Positions 9,470 through 16,683 of a DNA stretch of 64,000 bases are shown in pieces. Location of the stretch: the NCBI RefSeq assembly GCF_000285835.1, contig NZ_HE978600.1, forward strand, positions 97,102-161,101, in the 5' to 3' direction. The first letter of the stretch is position 1. Each line of letters begins with the position of its first letter. The notes below the pieces were generated by a model, which saw only the letters and a list, made by a program, of their open reading frames with translations, was not told the origin of the DNA and did no database searches. The position numbers and the translations under genes are program-made. This DNA is from Brevibacterium senegalense. GTDB taxonomy: Bacteria; Actinomycetota; Actinomycetes; Actinomycetales; Brevibacteriaceae.

Positions 9470-10261
9470 ATGGGCACGCGCTTCGGCGCGGAGGCGGAGT
9501 CCTACGATCGCGTGCGGCCCCGGTACCCCGCCGGGATCTACGAGTGGATCAAAGCCCGCGTGGGCGGGCCGGGGACGGCTGCGGACGTGGGCGCGGGCAC
9601 CGGAATCTTCGGGACGGGTCTGACGGCGCGCGGCTGGACGGTGACCGGGATCGACCCGGATCCCGACCTGCTGTGGCTGCATCCCGACCCCGCCCTCACG
9701 GGCACGGCTGAGGACCTGCCCCTGGCGGACGGGTCCTGCGACCTCGTGACCGTCGCCCAGGCGTGGCACTGGATCGAGCCGGCCGCGGCCTCGGCGGAGT
9801 TCCTGCGGGTGCTGGGAGGCGACGGCGCGGTCGCGATCGTCCTCAACCAGTTGGACGTGCGCGTCGAGTGGGTACTGCGGCTGTCGCGGATCATGCACGC
9901 CGGTGATGTCTACCGGCCCGCGTGGCGGCCGGAGCTGACCGGGTTCGGTCCGGTCGAGACGACGACGGTGCCGTTCGAGACGGAGGTGACGGTCGAGACG
10001 GTCGTCGACCTGGCGCGGACCCGCTCGTACTGGCTGCGCAGCGACGCGCACATCCGGGCGCGCGTCGAGCGGAACATCCGTGAGTTCCTGGGGGAGGAGG
10101 GCCGCCTGCTCGCGGCGGCCGCGGGGGACCACTGCGAGCAGACGGGCACCTTCCGGCTGCCGTACCTGTGCCTGGGCTACCTCAGTCGGCCGTCGGCGTC
10201 GGGTTCGCCGGGGTCCCGCTCGTCGCGGCCGGGGTGGCCGGATCAGCGGCCTCGCCGCTGA
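9470..10261 (+). CDS. Class I SAM-dependent methyltransferase
   Basis: The 263-residue product begins MGTRFGAEAESYDRVRPRYP, the start seen in many small-molecule methyltransferases. The SAM-binding motif TAADVGAGTGIFGTGL follows, then an acidic residue after strand 2 (GIDPDP) and LPLADGSCDLVTVAQAWHWI. The substrate is unknown. An open frame reaches back to a GTG at 9368 that overlaps the previous stop, but that extension is low-complexity; the ATG at 9470 has a GGAGCAGGAC ribosome site and matches family starts. The last 80 bases overlap the end of the convergent hsp20 gene, encoding a Pro/Ser/Arg-rich tail that is probably not structural. Confidence 0.82.
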   Translation: MGTRFGAEAESYDRVRPRYPAGIYEWIKARVGGPGTAADVGAGTGIFGTGLTARGWTVTGIDPDPDLLWLHPDPALTGTAEDLPLADGSCDLVTVAQAWHWIEPAAASAEFLRVLGGDGAVAIVLNQLDVRVEWVLRLSRIMHAGDVYRPAWRPELTGFGPVETTTVPFETEVTVETVVDLARTRSYWLRSDAHIRARVERNIREFLGEEGRLLAAAAGDHCEQTGTFRLPYLCLGYLSRPSASGSPGSRSSRPGWPDQRPRR

Positions 10262-10682
10262 TGACACCGCGCGAGGCGCCCGCGGAATGGGCGACGGAGA
10301 TCTTGCGCGGCTTCGCCTCGTCCGCCACCGGGATCGTGAGCGTGAGGACGCCGTCCGCGTAGTCGGCGGAGATGCGGGCGACGGCGACGCGGTGGCCCAG
10401 TGTCAGCTGGCGGGCGAACGTGCCGGTGGGACGCTCGCGCGTGAGCCACTTCGTGTCCGCGTCCGCGACGGCCGCGGCGCGCTCCGCGCGGACGGTCAGC
10501 GTGCGGTCCTCGACGTCCACGTCGATGCTGGCGGGGTCGACGCCCGGCATGTCGATCTGGGCGACGAACGAGTCGCCGGTGCGGTAGAGGTCCATGGGCA
10601 GGCCCACGGAGTTGGGCGTGCGGGTGACGTCGGAGAAGAAGCGGTCGATGTCGCGGATCGGGTTGAAGGAGGTTGCGTTCAT
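10182..10682 (-). CDS. Hsp20/alpha-crystallin small heat-shock protein
   Basis: This 166-residue chaperone holds unfolding proteins under heat stress. It starts MNATSFNPIRDIDRFFSDV, then shows the alpha-crystallin domain: PMDLYRTGDSFVAQIDMPGV, DVEDRTLTVRAER, the signature YADGVLTLTIPV, and KPRKISV near the end of the domain. A Pro/Thr/Ala-rich tail of about 35 residues follows; its coding end overlaps the convergent methyltransferase. The ATG has an AAAGGA ribosome site. An HspR-type HAIR operator lies 59 bases upstream, so heat-shock repression by HspR is expected. The much longer open frame running upstream to 11573 is a GC artefact. Confidence 0.93.
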   Translation of the reverse strand: MNATSFNPIRDIDRFFSDVTRTPNSVGLPMDLYRTGDSFVAQIDMPGVDPASIDVDVEDRTLTVRAERAAAVADADTKWLTRERPTGTFARQLTLGHRVAVARISADYADGVLTLTIPVADEAKPRKISVAHSAGASRGVISGEAADPATPAATSGTPANPTPTAD

Positions 10683-10740
10683 GGTGCGGTTCCTTTCGAT
10701 CGGGAGGGACTCTCCCCGTGGGGTGCGGGAAGCGCCGTTC

Positions 10741-10761
10741 CTTGAGTCCAACACGCTCAAC
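10741..10761 (-). promoter_or_regulatory. HAIR element (HspR operator) of hsp20
   Basis: On the plus strand CTTGAGT, 7 bases, then GCTCAAC. This matches the HspR consensus CTTGAGT-N7-ACTCAAG at 12 of 14 positions (5 of 7 in the second arm). A TAGAGT -10-like hexamer on the minus strand overlaps its edge, which fits repression by blocking RNA polymerase. Confidence 0.75.
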
Positions 10762-10910
10762 TCTACTGGTATTCCGCCTGCGGCGGGTCCAGCGAACGCA
10801 CAGCAGGGGGTGGCGGTGCGTCGTCCCGTGCGCGTGCGTGATAGGACGGTGGAGGCCGGCGCGCAGGCGGCGGGGACGGTCGACGGGACGGACGACAGGG
10901 GAGTGGGACG

Positions 10911-11843
10911 ATGACGGTGGCGTCGATCGCGGCGGCGCTCGTGCCGATCGCGGCCCTGCTGGCACTGGGTGCCGCCCTGCGGCGGGTCCGCGGCTTCTCC
11001 GACCCGGCCTTCTGGTCCGGTGCGGAGCGCCTGGCGTACTTCGTCCTCCTGCCGGTGCTGCTCTTCGTCAACATCGCGACCGTCGACCTCGCGGGGGTGC
11101 CGCTGCTGCGGGTGTCCGTGGCGGTCGTCGTGCCGACGGTCCTCGTGACGGGGCTGCTGTTCGTCCTCCACCGGGTGGTCGCGCCCACGCCGCAGGCCTT
11201 CACGTCCGTGCTCCAGGGCTCTGTCCGGTTCAACACGTATGTGGGCGTGTCGCTGGCGATCAGCATCGCGCCGGCCGACGGTGCCGCGCTCGCGGGGGTC
11301 GTGGGTGCGGTCCTCGTCCCGCTCGTCAACATCATCGCGACGCTGGGCTTCGAGGTCTTCCTCGTTGACAAGGGGTCGCTGCTGGCGCTCGTGCGGAAGA
11401 TCGTCCTCAACCCGCTCGTCCTCGCGTGCGCGCTGGGGGCCGTCGCCGGTCTGCTGCCGGTCGAGGCGCCCGAGGTCGTGCTCGCCGTGCTCGATCCGCT
11501 CGCCGCCGCGGCCCTGCCCGTGGGTCTGCTGTGCGTGGGCGCGGGGCTCACGCGGATCGAACTCCGCACGCACGCGGTGGGCGTGGCCGTGGCCTCCGTC
11601 GTCAAGCTGCTGGTGCTGCCGGCACTCGCACTGGGGGCGCTCGTCCTCCTGGGCGTGAGCGGACCGGTCGCGCTCATCGCGCTCGTGTTCTGCTCGATCG
11701 GCACGGCGAGCACCTCGTACGTCCTGGCCCGTCAGCTGGGCGGGGACGCCCCGCTCATGGCCGCACTCATCGCGTTCCAGACCGTCGCGTCGTTCCTCAC
11801 GCTGCCGTTCGTGCTGACCGTCGGGGCGGCGGTGCTGCTGTGA
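10911..11843 (+). CDS. AEC-family transporter (auxin efflux carrier/malonate permease type)
   Basis: The 310-residue protein is almost entirely hydrophobic with about ten predicted membrane segments in two halves, the AEC layout. Helpful stretches are RLAYFVLLPVLLFVNIATV in the first half, VRFNTYVGVSLAIS in the middle and STSYVLARQLGGDAPLMAALI near the end. Members export organic acids such as malate or malonate, or act on auxin-like compounds in plants; the substrate here is unknown. The start ATG at 10911 has a GGGAG ribosome site. It is divergent from hsp20, sharing a 228-base control region in which I see no clear promoter for this gene. Confidence 0.83.
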   Translation: MTVASIAAALVPIAALLALGAALRRVRGFSDPAFWSGAERLAYFVLLPVLLFVNIATVDLAGVPLLRVSVAVVVPTVLVTGLLFVLHRVVAPTPQAFTSVLQGSVRFNTYVGVSLAISIAPADGAALAGVVGAVLVPLVNIIATLGFEVFLVDKGSLLALVRKIVLNPLVLACALGAVAGLLPVEAPEVVLAVLDPLAAAALPVGLLCVGAGLTRIELRTHAVGVAVASVVKLLVLPALALGALVLLGVSGPVALIALVFCSIGTASTSYVLARQLGGDAPLMAALIAFQTVASFLTLPFVLTVGAAVLL

Positions 11844-11936
11844 GGGTGGTGCCAGGCTTATCCGTTGTGCCCGGCCACCTAGAGAGCTGTTGGGGGTGCG
11901 GCATCGGCACGTGTTTCACTGAGCGACGGTCGGGCA

Positions 11937-14042
11937 CTACTGGACCTGCTGCGGGGCTCGACGCAACTCGTTCAGCACGACGGTTCGGTCGGAGAAGTCG
12001 GCGCTCCAGTAGAGCCATCCGTCCTCGTCCTCGGCGCCATCTGCCCTGGCTGCAAGCCCTGGCGACGTGTGCTCGGCGTCGTTCAGCAAAATCGTGCCGT
12101 CGCCTGTGACCTCCGCAATGGAGTCAGTGCGCGCGTCGGTGGGTACGAGGTAGGTTCCCACCGGGACGGACCCTGAGAGGACCATCTGCTCGAAGGTCGG
12201 CAGAACAGGTTCTTGCGACGGAGCTGGGACGGCAGGGGGAGAGGGCCGGTAGTTCGGGTCGGACAGCTTTCGGAAGCCCTCGTGGGTCACCGCCGCGATC
12301 AGTTTGCGCCGGGCCGCGAGGAACTCTGTGTACTCCATGTCGGTCCAGCCCTCAGGCAGGGCGTGCCACCAGGTCTGCAACGCTTGCCTGTCGCCGTGGA
12401 TCTTCTTGTCGGCCACTTGGTCGTGCCAATACACCGCGGGAGCCCGGTTGGAGATGTCGATGTTGTCCGACCACTCGACGAGCGCCTGGTTGGCAACCTG
12501 GTTGATCTGGCGGGTGCTCGACAACCCGAGAGGGCCCTTCAAGTAGTCCTTCGGGAATAGGTGGTGCTTCTCCACGCCCTTGACGGGACGGCGGTTGGGA
12601 TCGATCCAATCTTTGACTTTCAGATTCGAGAGAAGGACGTCGGCATCGAGGATGTTCAGTGCTGCGACGTATCCGGTGTAGGCCGGGCCGGACATGTTCG
12701 AGGTGTGCAGATCTTCGGGCAGGGTCACCATCCACCAGTCCGCCGTCAGTGTGGTGGCGACGAGCGAGTCGATCGCTTCCTTGAACGTCGCAGGGGTTCG
12801 ATCCAGGCCATCGAGACGGTTGAGGTCCTGCTGCGCGCGAGTCTCGGGACTTCCCGAAAAGCGCCCTGTGATCTGAGCCATGAAGTACCACCGAGCCATC
12901 ACTTCCCGGAGATCGTCCACGGGCACTCCGAACTCGGTGCGGCCGATCAGCCACAGGGCGTATCCGTAGAGGACCGCGTTCTTGGCGGTGACCATGGCGC
13001 TAGTCCGGATGCCCGCTCGCTCGATCACCTTGAGGTACTCGTCCCAGTGCTTCGGGTCCAGGGCGCGAGCCTGGCCGTCCTGTAGCTTCGTCAGTTCCTT
13101 CTCGCGATTCTCGGGCACGATCTCTCGAGTGCGCGGGTCGCGACCCCGAAGGGCGTTGTAGGCATCCTGGAGGGGTGCGCGACGATTGCCCACGGCGACC
13201 ACTACGCGCAACAGGTGGTTGGGGTCGAGGGTGAGGTAGGGGTTCTTCGGGGTCCACTGGATCGATCGCTCCTCCACACGCGACAGCTCCTCAGGTGTGA
13301 AGCGGGAGGCCCGCGCGAAATCCTCCAGCTGCTGACGACCCTCCTCCCAGAAAACCGAGAGCCACGTCAGGATGAAGTCGGCCGAGGACAGCTTCACCCC
13401 CTCGGAGTTGATGCGCACGAAGATGTCTGCGGCCGTCTCTCGGCTCACGTCCCTCTTCAGCTGAACGACCTGGAACTGATAGGACAGCACGCGTGCAAGA
13501 CGGTTGATGGCCTCCTCGATCCGACGCTCGTCCGCGCGGGGGAGTCGTTCACCGCCCTGCGCATCCTCCAATCCGTCGATGTAGTCGGAGCGAGCGTCGA
13601 TGGGGGACTCGAAGACCACTTTGATGTCGTGGATCCAGTCCGGGGAGCGCTTGATGGCAGTGTCGGGCACCGCGAACCTTTCGGTCAACGGGTTGAAGGC
13701 GATGACGATGTTCTCCTGCGAGTAGTCCTCGCGGAGGATTCGCAGTCCCTTCACGACCGCATAGAGGGACGTGAGGCGCTGCTGGCCGTCGATGACCTGC
13801 ATAGATGCGGCTTGAGACTTCTCTGCCGTCCCGATGGTCCGCGAGTGGTCTCCGTCCGTGTTCTCCCAGAACATGAGTTCACCGACAGGAAAGCCCTTAT
13901 ACATCGAGTCCATGAGGTCGCGTGCCTTCGCGTTGGACCAGACGAACGGACGCTGGATGTCGGGAAGGCGGACCGTGCCCGAGTCGACGGCGGACACGAG
14001 ATCCCGCACAGTCCACGGGTGGTGACCGAATGTGTCTGGCAT
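11937..14042 (-). CDS. DUF262/HNH protein, GmrSD-like restriction endonuclease
   Basis: The 701-residue protein has a DUF262 (ParB/sulfiredoxin-fold) N terminus with VRLPDIQRPFVWSNAKARDLMDSMYKG and the nucleotide-binding motif QVIDGQQRLTSLYA. Near residue 500 comes a DUF1524-type HNH nuclease site, GVEKHHLFPKDYLKG. This GmrS-GmrD fusion is the architecture of modification-dependent type IV restriction enzymes and BREX-linked BrxU, which cut phage DNA carrying modified bases. The ATG at 14042 with a GAGGGAA site is preferred to one at 14099. It stands alone, without methylase or BREX genes, and its DNA is visibly less GC-rich than its neighbours, including an AT-rich patch just upstream. This suggests acquisition as a defence islet. 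Confidence 0.85.
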   Translation of the reverse strand: MPDTFGHHPWTVRDLVSAVDSGTVRLPDIQRPFVWSNAKARDLMDSMYKGFPVGELMFWENTDGDHSRTIGTAEKSQAASMQVIDGQQRLTSLYAVVKGLRILREDYSQENIVIAFNPLTERFAVPDTAIKRSPDWIHDIKVVFESPIDARSDYIDGLEDAQGGERLPRADERRIEEAINRLARVLSYQFQVVQLKRDVSRETAADIFVRINSEGVKLSSADFILTWLSVFWEEGRQQLEDFARASRFTPEELSRVEERSIQWTPKNPYLTLDPNHLLRVVVAVGNRRAPLQDAYNALRGRDPRTREIVPENREKELTKLQDGQARALDPKHWDEYLKVIERAGIRTSAMVTAKNAVLYGYALWLIGRTEFGVPVDDLREVMARWYFMAQITGRFSGSPETRAQQDLNRLDGLDRTPATFKEAIDSLVATTLTADWWMVTLPEDLHTSNMSGPAYTGYVAALNILDADVLLSNLKVKDWIDPNRRPVKGVEKHHLFPKDYLKGPLGLSSTRQINQVANQALVEWSDNIDISNRAPAVYWHDQVADKKIHGDRQALQTWWHALPEGWTDMEYTEFLAARRKLIAAVTHEGFRKLSDPNYRPSPPAVPAPSQEPVLPTFEQMVLSGSVPVGTYLVPTDARTDSIAEVTGDGTILLNDAEHTSPGLAARADGAEDEDGWLYWSADFSDRTVVLNELRRAPQQVQ

Positions 14043-14099
14043 GGCGATTGTTCCCTCTGTCGATCTGGCCCAGCAACACTGGCGGATGCTGTCGACCAC

Positions 14100-14168
14100 A
14101 TCATGTCATCGGTCGAGTCGGGAGAGTGGACCCGCTTGCACCTACTTAACATAATGTAGATTATCGGC
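14100..14168. other. AT-rich upstream patch of the DUF262 gene
   Basis: Bases around 14145-14165 (CTTAACATAATGTAGATTAT) are the most AT-rich in the window. They contain the small inverted repeat ATAAT-GTAG-ATTAT and candidate minus-strand -10 hexamers (TACATT, TATGTT). Probably the promoter of the DUF262 gene and possibly one edge of the inserted segment. Confidence 0.4.
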
Positions 14169-15101
14169 TCAGCCCAGAGTGACGGGGAGAAGGCCCGGTC
14201 GGGTGTCCGAGGCGATGTGCCGCAGGGCCGTGTCGATGTCCGGGTGGGCGAACTCGAAGCCGCTGTCCACGAGGACGGCGGGGTCGACCCAGCGGCTCTT
14301 GAGGACGAGTTCCGCCTCCGTGCGGATGACCCGAGCGCCCAGACGCAGCGACCACGCCGGCAGCGGCAGGCGCGCACGCGCGCCCAGCGGGCCGCCCAGG
14401 TGGCGTCGGACCGCCCGCATGAACGCGTCGTTCGTGACCGGCGTGCGCGTCGCGACGTTGATGGGCCCCGCGAGCTCCGGGCTGACGAGGATGTGCTCGA
14501 TCGCCCGGTGGACGTCGTCGACGTGGACCCACGACATCATCTGGCCGCCATCGCCCTGAGGGCCGCCGAACCCCATCCGGGCCAGGTTGACGCTGGGGCT
14601 CAGCGCGCCGCCTGTCCCCAGGACGATCGCCATCCGCAGTGCGACGCGTCTCACGCCGTCGACGGGTGCGGAGAACAGCTCGTCCTCCCATGCGCGGGCG
14701 ACCGCGACGGAGAAGCCCGAGCCCAGCTCCCCCGTCTCCTCGTCCTGCGGTCGATCCCGCGCCTCGCGGTAGATGGTCCCCGTGCTCGCGTTGATCCAGA
14801 CCCGCGGTGGCGCCTGGCAATCCGCGAGCGCTAGGCCCAGTGCCTTCGTCGTCCCCGTCCGCGACCGGAGGATCTCGTCCGCCGTGCGGAGGGTGTAGCG
14901 GCAGCTGACGGATCGTCCCGCCAGGTTGATGAGCGCGTCCGCGCCGTCCAGGGCGGCAGTGAGATCGTCGTCCCACGTGAGGGTCGCGTCACTCCCCCGG
15001 CCGATTGTGACGATCCGGGCGCCGTCCTCGCGGAAGCGGGCGACCAGGCGGCCTCCGATGAAGCCGCCGGCTCCCGCGATGACGATGGTGCGCTGCGTCA
15101 T
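14169..15101 (-). CDS. TIGR01777-family NAD(P)-dependent epimerase (SDR, DUF1731)
   Basis: The 310-residue protein starts MTQRTIVIAGAGGFIGGRLV with the extended-SDR nucleotide motif GxxGFIG. It contains ALINLAGRSVSCRYT, INASTGTIYREA, RMAIVLGTGGALSP and SWVHVDDVHRAIEHIL, and ends with a DUF1731-like tail (SRWVDPAVLVDSGFEFAHPDID). These are diagnostic for the TIGR01777 group related to YfcH/SulA; the substrate is unknown. Its ATG overlaps the stop of the upstream TetR gene (ATGA), so the two are translationally coupled and the epimerase is likely under control of that repressor through the palindrome at 15839. Confidence 0.88.
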   Translation of the reverse strand: MTQRTIVIAGAGGFIGGRLVARFREDGARIVTIGRGSDATLTWDDDLTAALDGADALINLAGRSVSCRYTLRTADEILRSRTGTTKALGLALADCQAPPRVWINASTGTIYREARDRPQDEETGELGSGFSVAVARAWEDELFSAPVDGVRRVALRMAIVLGTGGALSPSVNLARMGFGGPQGDGGQMMSWVHVDDVHRAIEHILVSPELAGPINVATRTPVTNDAFMRAVRRHLGGPLGARARLPLPAWSLRLGARVIRTEAELVLKSRWVDPAVLVDSGFEFAHPDIDTALRHIASDTRPGLLPVTLG

Positions 15102-15826
15102 GTGTCCTCCTGCTCTCGTGGGGTCTCCTGCGGTGCGCTCACGCGGTCCAGCAGGTCGATCGCGTCGTCCGCGAGCCCGCGTCCCACGGGCAGTCGGGCC
15201 AGTCGGACGAGGCGGGCGATCAACGGGGCGACGCCGTCGATGAGCGTGCGGGTGCGCTGCTGGTCGGGGCTGCGATCGAGCACCCAGTGGAGCGTGAGGG
15301 CCATGTGCGCGAGCCACAGCAGTTCCGGCAGCCTCTCCCCCACGCGTCCGCCCGGAATGCGGGTGGATGCCGCGACCGTCTCCCGCATGACGTCCACGGC
15401 GGCGCTCCTCGCGGAGTCCGAGTCCGCGGAGAAGGGGCTCGTCGCACTGCCGGGCCGCAGGGCCGTCGACAGAAGGGTGTCCCCGAAGGAGTGGTACGGC
15501 GTCATGACGGTGATACCGGCATCGAGGGTGGTCCGCAGGTTGTCCGCGAGCGACCCTCCTGCCACGAGCCGCGCCCGCGCCGCCTCCCGGTGCTCCGCCT
15601 GGATGCGGCGGTACAGCTCCTGCACGAGGGCGTCCTTGCCGTCGAAGTGGTAGTAGGCGTTCCCCGTCGACACGCCCGCTTCCTGCGCGATGAGGCGCAT
15701 CGTCGTCGATGCGTACCCCTGTTCGCGGAAGAGTCGCAGCGCGGTGTCGGCCACGTGGGCGCGGGTGCGCTGGGCCTTCGTCGGCGGTGCGGTGTCGCGG
15801 GGATACGGTTCTGAGTCGTCGCTCAT
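15098..15826 (-). CDS. TetR/AcrR-family transcriptional regulator
   Basis: The 242-residue protein has an N-terminal helix-turn-helix: RTRAHVADTALRLFREQGYA, TTMRLIAQEAGVSTGNAYYHFDGKDALVQEL. The C-terminal two thirds form the ligand domain without recognisable specificity. The gene is the first of a pair with the epimerase. Its ATG sits 6 bases after a TAGAGT hexamer on the minus strand, and directly upstream of that hexamer lies a perfect 28-base palindrome, so it most probably represses itself and the epimerase. The inducer cannot be guessed. Confidence 0.92.
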   Translation of the reverse strand: MSDDSEPYPRDTAPPTKAQRTRAHVADTALRLFREQGYASTTMRLIAQEAGVSTGNAYYHFDGKDALVQELYRRIQAEHREAARARLVAGGSLADNLRTTLDAGITVMTPYHSFGDTLLSTALRPGSATSPFSADSDSARSAAVDVMRETVAASTRIPGGRVGERLPELLWLAHMALTLHWVLDRSPDQQRTRTLIDGVAPLIARLVRLARLPVGRGLADDAIDLLDRVSAPQETPREQEDT

Positions 15827-15832
15827 GCTGCG

Positions 15833-15866
15833 ACTCTACACGCTTTTGAACGCGTTCAAAAGCGTG
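15833..15866 (-). promoter_or_regulatory. TetR operator (perfect 28-bp palindrome) abutting a leaderless -10
   Basis: Positions 15839-15866 read the same on both strands (half-site CACGCTTTTGAACG). The minus-strand -10 TAGAGT (15833-15838) touches the palindrome and a TTTTGA -35-like hexamer lies inside it at 17-base spacing. The start codon follows 6 bases after the -10. Confidence 0.85.
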
Positions 15867-15891
15867 CGCAGGCACCTTCCCGCACACGCGA

Positions 15892-15926
15892 AGGGCGGCG
15901 GCACGGTCCGACCGTGCCGCCGCCCT
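15892..15926 (-). terminator. Terminator hairpin downstream of rpf
   Basis: A perfect 16-base inverted repeat (arm AGGGCGGCGGCACGGT) with a 3-base centre lies 32 bases beyond the rpf stop. There is no T-tract. Confidence 0.75.
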
Positions 15927-15958
15927 GGGGCGCTGGGTGCCCCCGAGGCCGGTGCGCC

Positions 15959-16435
15959 TCAGGCGCCGCCCAGCTCCGGCCTGCCGCTGGAGTCGTCGTC
16001 CGACGTGCCGTCGTCCGAACCGTCGCCGTCGTCGGCCATGCCGTTCTCCTTCGTGAGGCCGGCCTCCTCGCTGCAGACGGGCCAGGCGCCGGGTCCCTGC
16101 TCCTCGAGCGTGTTCTGCGCGATCCGGATCTGCTCCTGCTTGCTCGCCTCGTGCGGCATGCCCTCACCGCCGAAGGCCTCCCAGGTCTGGAGGGAGAACT
16201 GCAGTCCGCCGTAGTAGCCGTTGCCCGTGTTGATGCTCCAGTCGCCGCCGGACTCGCATTCGGCGACCCGGTCCCAGACGCCCTCGGAGTCGGCCGCCTG
16301 CGCGGACGGCGAGCCCACGCCCGCCGCCATACCGGTCAGGGCGATCGCCCCGGCTCCTCCCAGCAGACCGATCCGGCGCAGGGCGCCGGCCCCGGTCAGG
16401 CGGGGGCGCGTCGTCGCAGTCGCGTTCGTGTTCAC
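15959..16435 (-). CDS. Resuscitation-promoting factor-like secreted transglycosylase
   Basis: The 158-residue product starts at a GTG with a strong GAAGGAG site. An N-terminal signal peptide (RRIGLLGGAGAIALTGMAAG, ending SAQA) is followed by a single Rpf domain: VWDRVAECESGGDWSINTGNGYYGGLQFSLQTW... The glutamate in AECESGG is the expected catalytic residue, and two cysteines (in AECE and WPVC) can form the disulphide. Rpf proteins cleave peptidoglycan glycan strands and wake dormant cells. The C-terminal tail is short and rich in Asp, Gly and Ser, without LysM or other wall-binding repeats. A structured 5' region of about 120 bases precedes it. Confidence 0.92.
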   Translation of the reverse strand: MNTNATATTRPRLTGAGALRRIGLLGGAGAIALTGMAAGVGSPSAQAADSEGVWDRVAECESGGDWSINTGNGYYGGLQFSLQTWEAFGGEGMPHEASKQEQIRIAQNTLEEQGPGAWPVCSEEAGLTKENGMADDGDGSDDGTSDDDSSGRPELGGA

Positions 16436-16444
16436 GGTGTCGTT

Positions 16445-16570
16445 CTCCTTCGGAGCACAGGGGCGGGGCTCCCCCGTCCGGTGCGCTCCTCGCTTCAACC
16501 GACGTCGTGCGGTGCACGGCGTGCGCGGGTCCGTGTCCGGATCCGCGCCGCCTGGCACGTTAGTGACCGC
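16445..16570 (-). ncRNA. Candidate structured 5' leader of rpf (possible c-di-AMP ydaO/yuaA riboswitch)
   Basis: The 248-base gap upstream of rpf contains, on the minus strand, GTCACTAACGTG, a GGATCCGGAC segment, CGGTTGAAGCG and GGACGGGGGAGCCCC, then paired GGAGCGCA/TGTGCTCC arms ending at the ribosome site. Actinobacterial rpf and NlpC/P60 genes are often preceded by ydaO c-di-AMP riboswitches, and the position and GGGGGA-type core recall them. I do not see all consensus blocks, so this remains a candidate. Confidence 0.3.
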
Positions 16571-16683
16571 ACCCCGGTGGACGGAAGCCCCGACGGGCTC
16601 TGCGCCGTGTGGATTCGCGCAGAGGTGCCTCGGCGCTCCCTGACCGTCCGACGACCGGAACGTCCTCCACCCGCCCGGACGCG

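Noticed and set aside
10763..11713. Minus-strand open frame opposite the AEC transporter, continuous with hsp20
   Set aside because: Ser/Thr/Arg-rich shadow of a membrane-protein gene; hsp20 has a clear start with ribosome site at 10682.
11844..11936. Possible attachment site or tRNA remnant at the right edge of the DUF262 gene
   Set aside because: I found only a GTGCCCG/CGGGCAC pair with a large loop and no tRNA-like fold or matching repeat at the other edge.
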